Below, in pieces: positions 1-6,703 of a DNA stretch of 6,825 nt (position 1 is its first letter; every line of letters starts with the position of its first letter). The DNA comes from Ferruginibacter sp. GTDB taxonomy: Bacteria > Bacteroidota > Bacteroidia > Chitinophagales > Chitinophagaceae. The stretch covers positions 1 through 6,825 of the forward strand of contig JAGPDJ010000133.1 of assembly GCA_018057635.1 (NCBI GenBank), read 5' to 3'. The position numbers and the translations under genes are program-made. A model generated the notes under the pieces. The model saw nothing but the letters and a program-made list of their open reading frames with translations, made no database searches and had not been told where the DNA came from.

Positions 1-656
1 AAGCAGGCAATGCCATCAAAGAAGGATATTTTAAATCGGGGATACTACCGGTAAGTGTAAACGAAGTTTACCTGGATGCCAAAGGAAAGAAACAACAACG
101 TTCTTTTGTGGTTGATACAGATGAAGGCGTACGGGCAGATACATCAGTGGAAGGTTTGGCAAAATTAAAACCTGCATTTGCTGCCGGCGGATGCGTTACT
201 GCCGGAAATTCTTCGCAAACCAGCGACGGGTCGGCTTTTGTGATCGTAATGAGCGAAAGGATGATCAATGAACTGGGGTTAAAACCCATCGCCCGTTTGG
301 TTAATTGTGCCAGTGCAGGTGTGCATCCACGCATCATGGGTATTGGGCCCGTTGAAGCTGTACCAAAAGTTTTAAAACAGGCAGGCATGAACCTGTCGCA
401 GATTGACCTGTTTGAACTGAATGAAGCATTTGCTTCCCAATCGCTGGCTGTGATCAGGCAACTGGAACTGAACCCGGAGATTGTAAACATTAATGGCGGC
501 GCCATCGCATTGGGACATCCGTTGGGATGCACCGGTTGCAAACTCACTATCCAGATAACCAATGATATGAAAAGGCTGAATAAAAAATATGGCATCGTAA
601 CAGCTTGTGTGGGTGGTGGGCAAGGTATTGCGGGAATTATTGAAAATATTAATTAA
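1..656 (+). CDS. Thiolase (acetyl-CoA/3-ketoacyl-CoA acyltransferase), C-terminal part, 5'-truncated by the window
   Basis: This is the C-terminal 217 residues of a thiolase, a cytoplasmic enzyme that cleaves 3-ketoacyl-CoA with CoA or runs the reverse condensation. The frame is open from the window edge (first full codon at 3) to TAA at 654-656. Three family hallmarks are visible: NEAFA, whose Asn holds the catalytic water; GGAIALGHPLGCTG with the catalytic His; and CVGGGQG near the C-terminus with the catalytic acid/base Cys. The N-terminal nucleophilic Cys is upstream of the window. Thiolases are usually about 390 residues, so roughly 175 are missing. An ATG at 108 lies inside the conserved fold and is not a start. 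In Bacteroidota such genes often follow a FadB-like multifunctional gene, but that region is not visible. Whether this is a degradative FadA type or a biosynthetic acetoacetyl-CoA type cannot be settled from this half. Sampled 60-nt lines have 52-60% GC, the highest in the window. Confidence 0.95.
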   Translation, partial: AGNAIKEGYFKSGILPVSVNEVYLDAKGKKQQRSFVVDTDEGVRADTSVEGLAKLKPAFAAGGCVTAGNSSQTSDGSAFVIVMSERMINELGLKPIARLVNCASAGVHPRIMGIGPVEAVPKVLKQAGMNLSQIDLFELNEAFASQSLAVIRQLELNPEIVNINGGAIALGHPLGCTGCKLTIQITNDMKRLNKKYGIVTACVGGGQGIAGIIENIN

Positions 657-665
657 AAACCGGGA

Positions 666-694
666 TTATATTTGATTCGTGGAATCAAATATAA
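666..694. terminator. Perfect 13-bp stem hairpin downstream of thiolase (terminator-like)
   Basis: The arm TTATATTTGATTC (666-678) pairs perfectly with 682-694 around a GTG loop, starting 9 nt after the thiolase stop. The stem is AT-rich and no T-run follows on the plus strand, so it is not a textbook intrinsic terminator. Read on the minus strand, a T5 run (complement of 655-659) lies 6 nt beyond the stem, so it might also stop the convergent transcript from the MORN gene. The remainder of the 657-892 gap shows no ORF, RNA gene or repeat that I recognise. Confidence 0.4.
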
Positions 695-892
695 CTTAGA
701 AATACATTACCTAAAGCCGGCGTTTTTAATGTAGTGTCAGCAAGTTGCAGCTGTAATTCATTGAACAGAAATTAGTATAAGTAAACCAATATTAAAGGTT
801 AATCATCCAACCAAATAATAATGTTTGAAAAGTGTCCAAATGCAGATTAAAATCAGTCTGTATTGAATTTCTACCATGCGCTTTTTATGCCC

Positions 893-1993
893 TTACATAC
901 TTTTATGAAAATAATCCGGCAAAATTATTATTTTATTATTGTATACTATAATTGAAAAGTAAATACTGGAATCTACTGGCTTAGAATATAATAATGCAGC
1001 ATTCCAATTTCTCATGTTTTTAATTATATTATAAATTTTGCTTTCAAGTTCTGTATCATTGACTGATGATGCTAAATTTATTTCTTGCAGCACATTGTTC
1101 TTATCAACCTTTATTCCAACTAACATCCATTGATCTTTTATTTTAGTAGTAATTCTATTTACTTCTACTTGCAATTTCGGGTAAAATGATGATATCAGAA
1201 TATTATCGTCATACTCCAGATATCTAATGCCGCTTTCTCCTGGACAACCAAATGAACTTTCTATTAAACTGAGGTTTTCATTGGGATAAAATTTACTTAA
1301 TTTAATTTTCGGATTTTCTGTGTATGCATAATTTGTCGAGGTTCCACTTATGAAAACACCATCCTGGTATGTTTCCTCCGCTATTGGTACACTTGCTTTG
1401 ATATTTGAAAATGTCCATATGCCGTTTTTTTTACCATTAACTAAACTTCCCCATGTTTTAAAACTTCCACATTGCTTGTAATTCCTAAACTCAGTGTGCA
1501 GTTCTCCGTTTCCGTTTATAACTGTAGGGGTGCCATCTATTCTGAATGCTTCTAAAACAACTGGTTCGTCGGAATCATAGGAATAGATTTTTTCAACTTC
1601 TCCGCCTGGATAATAATATTTCCATTTACCTGTTCTTTTGTTATTATTAAAATTACCCTCCTCACTTATTTTGCCATTTTTAGAATAATAATATGCATAG
1701 CCCTCGATACTATTGTTTATCATACTGGCTTTAAAGTATAAATTACCATTCATATCAAAGTCGTGAAAATCACCAACAAAATTTACTATTGAAGAGTCCA
1801 TTTTCCCTATTCTATAAAAATTTGCACATTTTTTTTCTACTATTGTACCAGTGCAGTTAAAATAAATTTTTAAACTGTCTCTGCTAAAAACCTCCACATA
1901 GTTACCAATTCTAAAATTGTCGGGAAGTGGTGATTGTGAATAAACTGAAAAGGAAATGAATACCAGCGTACTGAATAAATATGATTTTGTCAT
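893..1993 (-). CDS. Secreted MORN-repeat protein with C-terminal TonB-C-like domain
   Basis: This 366-residue protein starts at ATG (1993-1991) and ends at TAA (895-893). Residues 1-20 (MTKSYLFSTLVFISFSVYSQ) look like a Sec signal peptide, so it is probably periplasmic or exported. Degenerate MORN_2/YwqK-like repeats are visible at about 75-145 (for example GNFNNNKRTGKWKYYYPGG) and 182-214 (SLVNGKKNGIWTFSN). Residues from about 285 to 355 follow the TonB C-terminal domain pattern: VGIKVDKNNVLQEINL, then NMRNWNAALLYSKPVDSS, then a final strand. No transmembrane anchor or proline-rich linker precedes that domain, so this is not a classical TonB. MORN_2 proteins of this kind are common in Bacteroidota and mostly uncharacterised. 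Sampled 60-nt lines give 22-32% GC against 38-60% in neighbours, which suggests recent acquisition or relaxed selection. It lies 60 nt downstream of the ABC ATPase gene on the same strand and is convergent with the thiolase. Function unknown. Confidence 0.8.
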   Translation of the reverse strand: MTKSYLFSTLVFISFSVYSQSPLPDNFRIGNYVEVFSRDSLKIYFNCTGTIVEKKCANFYRIGKMDSSIVNFVGDFHDFDMNGNLYFKASMINNSIEGYAYYYSKNGKISEEGNFNNNKRTGKWKYYYPGGEVEKIYSYDSDEPVVLEAFRIDGTPTVINGNGELHTEFRNYKQCGSFKTWGSLVNGKKNGIWTFSNIKASVPIAEETYQDGVFISGTSTNYAYTENPKIKLSKFYPNENLSLIESSFGCPGESGIRYLEYDDNILISSFYPKLQVEVNRITTKIKDQWMLVGIKVDKNNVLQEINLASSVNDTELESKIYNIIKNMRNWNAALLYSKPVDSSIYFSIIVYNNKIIILPDYFHKSM

Positions 1994-2037
1994 AATGCCA
2001 ATAAATTTAATATTCTGACTAAATTAAAATATTGTTG

Positions 2038-2045
2038 CAAAGATG
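2038..2045 (-). promoter_or_regulatory. Possible Bacteroidota -7 box for the MORN gene
   Basis: On the minus strand this reads CATCTTTG, a 7/8 match to the TAnnTTTG -7 consensus of Bacteroidota sigma-ABfr, and is followed by CAAC. A TTG (complement of 2068-2070) lies 22 nt upstream as a possible -33 element. A start site near 2030 would leave a leader of about 37 nt. If real, the MORN gene has its own promoter overlapping the 3' end of the ABC gene. The match is short and could be chance. Confidence 0.3.
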
Positions 2046-2053
2046 CTCAACTA

Positions 2054-2740
2054 TCAGATAGCTGAAGCAATATTTTTAATTGCATCCTGTTTCAGTTTGC
2101 CAAATAACGCTTCGTCTATGCCGGCAAAATCTGATCTTTCATAAGTCTTAATAAACTGCCCGTTTTCCAGCAGGTGAATTTTATCACATATAGTCAGCAG
2201 TGGTTCTAAAATATGCGAAGACAGTAATATTATTTTATCCTTTTGTTTTAATGTGGTGAGTATGATCTCTAATATTTTGTTTGTTTCCAGGTCAAGCCCG
2301 TTAAAGGGCTCATCCAAAATAAACAATGGCTTATCCTGTTTTAAAACCGATAGAATAGCCAGTTTCTTCTTCATACCGGTTGAATAGTTTTCAATCAGTT
2401 CATCCAGTGGCAGTTTAAAGTACTCCTGTATAACATGCTGGTTAAAATCCGGGTTGGTCTGCCTGAATATTTTCAGGTATTCATTACCGGTAATCCCGGA
2501 AAAAAAATAATTCACTGTTTCCAGGTAGGCAGAATCCCTGATGCTGATGGGTGCATTGTTCAGGTATATCAATCCTGCATCCGTTTTCAATGTTTTTGCA
2601 AGCGCATTAAAAAAAGTTGTTTTGCCTGCGCCATTGAGGCCAACGATGCCATGAATAATACCAGCTGCCAGTTTAATACTAACATCATTCAACACCGCTT
2701 TATCACCATATTTTACGGAGAGTCCATTTACATCAATCAT
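2054..2740 (-). CDS. ABC transporter ATP-binding protein
   Basis: This 228-residue nucleotide-binding subunit would power the membrane protein encoded just upstream. In order it shows: A-loop Tyr11 (VKYGDK); Walker A GLNGAGKTT at 34-42; a signature loop YSTGMKKK at 119-126 in place of LSGGQ; Walker B LFILDE at 139-144 with catalytic Glu144; D-loop GLD at 148-150; and H-loop His176 in LLSSHIL. The YSxGM signature and small size fit single-domain ATPases of ABC-2-type systems. The Q-loop region (about 74-85, TVNYFFSGITG) has no glutamine and looks several residues short compared with the usual YLPQ-type segment. The ATG at 2740-2738 overlaps the end of the permease gene by 8 nt, so the two are probably translationally coupled. 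The transported substrate cannot be inferred. TGA at 2056-2054 ends the gene. Confidence 0.93.
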   Translation of the reverse strand: MIDVNGLSVKYGDKAVLNDVSIKLAAGIIHGIVGLNGAGKTTFFNALAKTLKTDAGLIYLNNAPISIRDSAYLETVNYFFSGITGNEYLKIFRQTNPDFNQHVIQEYFKLPLDELIENYSTGMKKKLAILSVLKQDKPLFILDEPFNGLDLETNKILEIILTTLKQKDKIILLSSHILEPLLTICDKIHLLENGQFIKTYERSDFAGIDEALFGKLKQDAIKNIASAI

Positions 2741-3671
2741 CCAGGTATTTTTTTAAATTATGCTTCGCCCTGTTGAAATACAAAAAAGATAATATTGCCG
2801 GTACAGGTAATAAATACGGCAATGCTGATCCCATTGATACGATGGCTAATGGAATATTATTTCCCGGGGTAATTTTACCGGGCATGTACGAACTATATTT
2901 AAAACACACTGCAAAAAATACGACTGACAGTTGTGCAGGTATAAAAAGCAGGTTGATCACAATACTATCATGGTTAAACAAAGTATTTACGATTAGCAAA
3001 GGTGCATACAATACGATCATGTAAAATGTGTTAACCTTTAATTTGTCTGATATGAATTTTTGAGGCGATTTGAATCCTTCCCTTAAAACCTGTAACGGTT
3101 CTGCTTCCTGCTGAAATGATGTAATAATTATGGTAAGCATCCACAAAAAAAACAGCGGCAGAATTTTAATCCAGCAGGTAACAACTGCTGCCAGGTAAAG
3201 AAAAGAAAAAGTAATATAATTTTTCCTTATCCCGCTGATCCATTCAATTTGGCCGGCTGGGATTAGTAATGATAAATTTTTGAAAACCGTGTTTTGCCTT
3301 AACCTTACATTCAATAATGGAATAACACATAACAAGAGCAATAAAAGCGGGTAACCGTACCAGCTTTTTGTAAAAATACAAGTTATTGCAAAAGGAAATG
3401 TAAGGGCCACATACTCTGAAAACACCTGCAGATAAGGGTTTGAAATGTGTTTATATATAAAAGCTTTGTCTTTCCGCTGAAATTGCAATGCCAGGCACGC
3501 AATCGCAAGGAACGCAATAACATACATGGCATTTTTTTCAAGTTCAAACTGCCTGTAAAAATAATAAGCAAGGTACCCTCCGGCGAAAATAAAAAAGAGC
3601 AGGTAAAGCCCAAGGCCGTTTATTTCCCTGATCAATTGCCTGTACCTGATATATAAAAGTGTAAATGTCAT
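2733..3671 (-). CDS. ABC transporter membrane subunit (putative)
   Basis: This is a 312-residue polytopic membrane protein, starting at ATG 3671-3669 and ending at TGA 2735-2733. Hydrophobic segments are visible at about 20-39, 48-63, 85-100, 107-121, 152-168, 169-186, 214-231, 237-257 and 272-298, so 8 to 10 membrane passes are likely. The short N-terminal tail is Arg-rich (YIRYRQLIRE) and the C-terminus is basic (NRAKHNLKKYLDD), consistent with both ends facing the cytoplasm. I recognise no diagnostic family motif. The role as ABC permease is inferred from the 8-nt overlap with the ATPase gene and from the size, which suits an ABC-2-like half transporter. It is the first gene of the minus-strand operon and is divergent from the small protein gene at 3781. 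Its substrate is unknown. An exporter is more likely than an importer, since no binding-protein gene is visible. Confidence 0.75.
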   Translation of the reverse strand: MTFTLLYIRYRQLIREINGLGLYLLFFIFAGGYLAYYFYRQFELEKNAMYVIAFLAIACLALQFQRKDKAFIYKHISNPYLQVFSEYVALTFPFAITCIFTKSWYGYPLLLLLLCVIPLLNVRLRQNTVFKNLSLLIPAGQIEWISGIRKNYITFSFLYLAAVVTCWIKILPLFFLWMLTIIITSFQQEAEPLQVLREGFKSPQKFISDKLKVNTFYMIVLYAPLLIVNTLFNHDSIVINLLFIPAQLSVVFFAVCFKYSSYMPGKITPGNNIPLAIVSMGSALPYLLPVPAILSFLYFNRAKHNLKKYLDD

Positions 3672-3679
3672 TCAGTTAG

Positions 3680-3687
3680 CAAATATC
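3680..3687 (-). promoter_or_regulatory. Possible -7 box for the ABC transporter operon
   Basis: The minus strand reads GATATTTG, a 7/8 match to TAnnTTTG, ending 8 nt before the permease ATG. Transcription would start only about 1-3 nt before the start codon, giving a nearly leaderless mRNA. No convincing -33 TTTG lies at the expected distance. It sits in the 109-nt divergent region 3672-3780, which otherwise holds only the plus-strand box at 3776. Confidence 0.25.
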
Positions 3688-3775
3688 GCAGTTCATTAAC
3701 GGGGAAATTACTCTAAAATAAAATTTATCATTAACCATTCATCCATTTCGCATACGGAATTACAAATTAAATTCC

Positions 3776-3783
3776 TAAATTTG
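3776..3783 (+). promoter_or_regulatory. -7 box (TAAATTTG) of the small-protein/TonB-receptor unit
   Basis: TAAATTTG is a perfect match to the Bacteroidota -7 consensus TAnnTTTG and is followed by CAAC, a frequent context for such boxes. No clear TTTG -33 element is found about 20 nt upstream. Transcription from it would begin near 3788-3791 and run into the small protein gene and then the receptor gene. The box overlaps the TTG codon at 3781, so that codon cannot be the start on a transcript from this promoter. Confidence 0.4.
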
Positions 3784-4143
3784 CAACAACGTATCAAAAA
3801 TATCTGGCAACATATCACCCTTAAAAAGTTAACCGGCGTACTGATTTTCTGTGTGCTCCTGTTAAGTATTACGCCTAAACAAACCCTGCACAGTTTAACA
3901 GCGCATCACAAAGATGAATCTTCAAAAAAGATCACTGATAAGGATAAAGTGCAGTTCAATCATTTTGGGCTTAATTGTGATTGCAACAGTATTGTTGCTA
4001 CCTCACCTTTTACGGAAACATCCGTATGGCCGGAAATACAGGTGCATTCCTCCTTTTCTTTTTCCAGGGAAATACATGCAACCTCATATACATCTGCTCC
4101 TTTCATCTACTTTTCACGCCGCGGCCCGCCTTCCATTGCTTAA
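3781..4143 (+). CDS. Small membrane-anchored/secreted protein with His and CxC motifs and RGPP C-terminus, upstream of TonB receptor
   Basis: A frame of up to 120 residues, ending at TAA 4141-4143. It has a basic N-terminus (ITLKK), one hydrophobic segment at about 18-31 (TGVLIFCVLLLSI), then TPKQTLHSLTAHHKDE, a Cys-x-Cys pair in LNCDCNS (65-67), SPFTE, and the C-terminal FSRRGPPSIA. The hydrophobic stretch may be an uncleaved anchor or a signal peptide. I recall similar small proteins in Bacteroidota with a TPKQxLH / HKD / CxCD / RGPP pattern, often beside TonB-dependent receptors, but I cannot name a family or function. His42, His43, Cys65 and Cys67 could bind a metal; this is inference. 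The start is uncertain. No ATG occurs in frame between the upstream stop at 3697-3699 and the hydrophobic segment. The candidates are TTG 3781, CTG 3841, GTG 3853 or an atypical codon, and TTG 3781 best keeps the basic N-region. The coordinates given use it. Confidence 0.65.
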   Translation: MQQRIKNIWQHITLKKLTGVLIFCVLLLSITPKQTLHSLTAHHKDESSKKITDKDKVQFNHFGLNCDCNSIVATSPFTETSVWPEIQVHSSFSFSREIHATSYTSAPFIYFSRRGPPSIA

Positions 4144-4201
4144 CAGGTAAGAACACTTGATAATTATTTTTAGCCATGCTTTAAATAGCTGCTTAGTTTA
4201 T

Positions 4202-4215
4202 CAATACCTGTATTG
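4202..4215. promoter_or_regulatory. 14-bp dyad in the leader of the TonB receptor
   Basis: CAATAC (4202-4207) and GTATTG (4210-4215) form a perfect 6-bp inverted repeat with a 2-nt centre. It lies 8 nt before TAACTTTT (4223-4230), a 7/8 match to TAnnTTTG that lacks the final G. A small operator is possible, but a dyad this short can occur by chance. Confidence 0.2.
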
Positions 4216-4241
4216 CGAACCATAACTTTTCTGTATGCAAT

Positions 4242-4263
4242 TCAATTGATGCCAATCAATTGA
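4242..4263. promoter_or_regulatory. 22-bp dyad (9-bp arms, 4-nt centre) 31 nt before the receptor start
   Basis: TCAATTGAT (4242-4250) and ATCAATTGA (4255-4263) form a perfect inverted repeat around GCCA. Each arm contains the 8-bp self-palindrome TCAATTGA, and a third partial copy, TCAATTGT, occurs at 4282-4289, six bases before the ATG. The arrangement fits a dimeric regulator's operator or an RNA hairpin in the receptor leader. The regulator cannot be named. The arms do not look like a canonical Fur box (GATAATGATAATCATTATC). Confidence 0.35.
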
Positions 4264-4294
4264 TCAAAGCTATTTATGATCTCAATTGTTTATA

Positions 4295-6694
4295 ATGAAA
4301 AAAATAATTTTCCTGACATATATAATTTTCTCATGTTCTAATTTCTCCAAAGCTGCCGGGGAACCTTTAAAAGGTAGTTTTAGTGGCGTTATTAAAGACA
4401 TGAATACCGGGCTTCCAATACCGGGTGCTACGGTATATATTGCCGATATGAAAGTTGGCAGCAGTACCAATACAAGGGGCGAATTCAATATAATTAATAT
4501 CAGTGAAGGCTCGCATTTAGTTGAAGTATCACATATAGGGTACACAACCATTGCAGAGAATATTCTGATACAGGGTGATACAAAAAAGGATTTCCTATTA
4601 ACAGAATCTATTATTGAAAACAATGCAGTGATCATCACCGGTGTTTCCAAAGCTACCCAACTAAAAAAAGTGCCTTTCCAGGTTTCCGTAATGAAAAAAG
4701 AAGACCTTCAACAGGCAGCTGCAACAAATATCATTGATGCCATTACCCGAAAAGCCGGTGTCTCTTCTTTATCAACCGGACCGGCCATTTCAAAACCGCT
4801 GATCAGGGGACTTGGATACAACAGGGTGCTAACCATTAACGATGGTGTTAGGCAGGAAGGCCAGCAATGGGGCGATGAACACGGAATTGAGATAGATGAA
4901 GCCAGTGTAAGTAAAATTGAAATATTAAAGGGCCCGGCTTCCCTGGTTTATGGAAGTGATGCCATGGCTGGTGTGTTAAATATTATTTCCCATGCACCTG
5001 TACAATCAAATACTATTAAAATAAATACAGGTGCAAACTACCAGTCAAATAACAGGTTAAGGAGTATTTATGGAAATATTGCAGGCAATACAAATGGTTT
5101 TAACTGGAATATTTACGGTACCAGGAAGGCTGCGGCTGATTATAAAAATAAATACGATGGTTACGTGTATAATTCAAAATTCAATGAAAGCAATGTTGGT
5201 GGTTATGCCGGATACAATAGTTCCTGGGGGTTTAGCCATTTACTGGTTAGCAGTTTTCATTTAAAAGCAGGATTGGTGGAAGGTGAAAGAGATGCTGACG
5301 GATATTTTATAAAACCAATCCCGGGAGGCCTGGAAGTTCGGGCAACAGACAGTGATTTTAAAAGCATAACACCCGGAATACCACAGCAGGATATCCAACA
5401 TTTTAAAATTGCAACAGACAATAGTTTTAAAATAGGGCAAAACCGGCTAACCCTTAACGTTGGATGGCAGCAAAACCAGCGTAAGGAGTTTGGAAACCCG
5501 GATGACACAAATGAAAAGGCATTGTATTTTGATCTCAAGACCATTACCTATACCACCCAGTTTCATTTCAGGGAAAAAAATGGCTGGAAACCCTCAATAG
5601 GAATCAATGGCATGAAACAGGACAATACAAACAAAGGGCTGGAACAGCTGATACCCGACTACAGCCTGTTTGATTTTGGTGCATATGGATTTGTGCAGAA
5701 AGATTTAAAAAAGTTCTCTATAAGCGGCGGTGCCCGTTTTGATTCCCGAAATATTGATGTGGAGAATTTACTGGATGCAGGCAGCATCAAAGGAGATGCT
5801 TTCAGTAAAACATTTTCCAATTTCTCTGGTAGTATCGGTGCTACATACCAGGCAACAAAAAACTTAAACCTGAAATTAAATATTGCCAGGGCATTCCGTG
5901 CGCCGGGCATTCCCGAACTTGCATCCAATGGTGCACATGAAGGAACTACCCGGTATGAATATGGCGACAATGGCCTGCAAAGTGAAACAAGCACACAACT
6001 GGATGCAGCAATTGAATTCAGCAATGATCACTTTTCGTTTAACCTTGCAGGTTACTTCAACAATTTCAATAATTTCATTTATTACAGGAAACTGGAATCC
6101 ATGAATGGTGGAGATTCTACCATAGATAATGGCGGGGAATTACTGACTGCATTCAAGTTTGATCAACGCAGGGCTTACCTGGCAGGTCTTGAAGCATCGC
6201 TGGATATTCATCCGCATCCGTTGGACTGGCTGCACCTGCAAAATACTTTTTCACTCGTATCCGGAAAATTAAAAGAAAGCATTGAGGGATCTGATAACCT
6301 GCCATTCATTCCGGCACCCAAATTATTAACAGAACTCAGGGCTGATTTTAAATCGCTGAACAAATTTGCGAAAAATTTCTATATCAAATTTGAAGTAGAC
6401 AATACTTTTAAACAAACCAATCCATTTACTGCTTATGATACGGAAACAGCAACAGCAGGCTATACTTTAATTAACGGGGGCATTGGCACCGATATAGTAA
6501 ACAAAAAAGGGTACACTATTCTCAATGTGAATTTTATTGCAACAAATATTGCTGATGTTGCTTACCAGAATCATTTAAGCCGGCTGAAATACGGTGCAGT
6601 TAATGGAGCAACCGGGAGAACAGGTGTTTTTAATATGGGGCGTAATTTCAGTGTAAAAATAAATATCCCAATCAGTTTAAATTTGAAAAAATAA
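4295..6694 (+). CDS. TonB-dependent outer-membrane receptor with carboxypeptidase-regulatory-like N-terminal domain
   Basis: This complete 799-residue receptor for energised uptake across the outer membrane starts at ATG 4295, preferred over the TTG three codons upstream because MKK then begins a proper signal peptide (1 to about 21). Residues about 28-105 form a CarboxypepD_reg-like domain (GVIKDMNTGLPIPGATVYI, then NTRGEFNI and HIGYTT), typical of Bacteroidota receptors. The plug spans about 120-235. It has RGLGYNRVLTINDGVRQ (170-186), then WGDEHGIEID (191-200), then LKGPASLVYGSDAMAG (210-225). The rest is the 22-strand barrel, ending in MGRNFSVKINIPISLNLKK. No SusD partner follows, so it is probably not a SusCD glycan importer. 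The RGL-NR-DG plus acidic/His plug pattern resembles ZnuD-like receptors, which suggests a metal, heme or metal-chelate ligand, but no His-rich loop is present. It lies 151 nt after the small CxC protein gene, probably in the same transcript. Confidence 0.95.
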   Translation: MKKIIFLTYIIFSCSNFSKAAGEPLKGSFSGVIKDMNTGLPIPGATVYIADMKVGSSTNTRGEFNIINISEGSHLVEVSHIGYTTIAENILIQGDTKKDFLLTESIIENNAVIITGVSKATQLKKVPFQVSVMKKEDLQQAAATNIIDAITRKAGVSSLSTGPAISKPLIRGLGYNRVLTINDGVRQEGQQWGDEHGIEIDEASVSKIEILKGPASLVYGSDAMAGVLNIISHAPVQSNTIKINTGANYQSNNRLRSIYGNIAGNTNGFNWNIYGTRKAAADYKNKYDGYVYNSKFNESNVGGYAGYNSSWGFSHLLVSSFHLKAGLVEGERDADGYFIKPIPGGLEVRATDSDFKSITPGIPQQDIQHFKIATDNSFKIGQNRLTLNVGWQQNQRKEFGNPDDTNEKALYFDLKTITYTTQFHFREKNGWKPSIGINGMKQDNTNKGLEQLIPDYSLFDFGAYGFVQKDLKKFSISGGARFDSRNIDVENLLDAGSIKGDAFSKTFSNFSGSIGATYQATKNLNLKLNIARAFRAPGIPELASNGAHEGTTRYEYGDNGLQSETSTQLDAAIEFSNDHFSFNLAGYFNNFNNFIYYRKLESMNGGDSTIDNGGELLTAFKFDQRRAYLAGLEASLDIHPHPLDWLHLQNTFSLVSGKLKESIEGSDNLPFIPAPKLLTELRADFKSLNKFAKNFYIKFEVDNTFKQTNPFTAYDTETATAGYTLINGGIGTDIVNKKGYTILNVNFIATNIADVAYQNHLSRLKYGAVNGATGRTGVFNMGRNFSVKINIPISLNLKK

Positions 6695-6703
6695 GAGGCT
6701 TTA

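Noticed and set aside
68..595. 175-residue minus-strand open frame antisense to the thiolase
   Set aside because: It lies wholly within the thiolase, whose plus frame holds all the family motifs. The antisense protein has no recognisable domain and is a shadow.
657..892. A small RNA or tRNA in the gap after the thiolase
   Set aside because: Apart from the hairpin at 666-694 I see no cloverleaf, promoter box or T-tract terminator that would support an RNA gene.
893..1993. Reading the MORN protein as a YwqK-type antitoxin of a toxin-antitoxin pair
   Set aside because: Databases often label MORN_2 proteins this way, but no toxin gene lies nearby, and the protein has a signal peptide and a TonB-C-like end.
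2435..3656. Plus-strand open frames opposite the ABC genes (2435-2776, 2773-3024, 3447-3656)
   Set aside because: They are antisense to well-supported minus-strand genes, and the products show no signal or domain.
5257..6104. Open frames on both strands inside the TonB receptor (minus 5257-5544 and 5659-6024, plus 5883-6104)
   Set aside because: All lie inside the barrel-coding region, which is continuous in its own frame, and none resembles a protein.
4295..6694. SusC-type glycan importer
   Set aside because: No SusD gene follows, 799 residues is short for SusC, and the plug pattern fits the non-Sus TonB receptor group.
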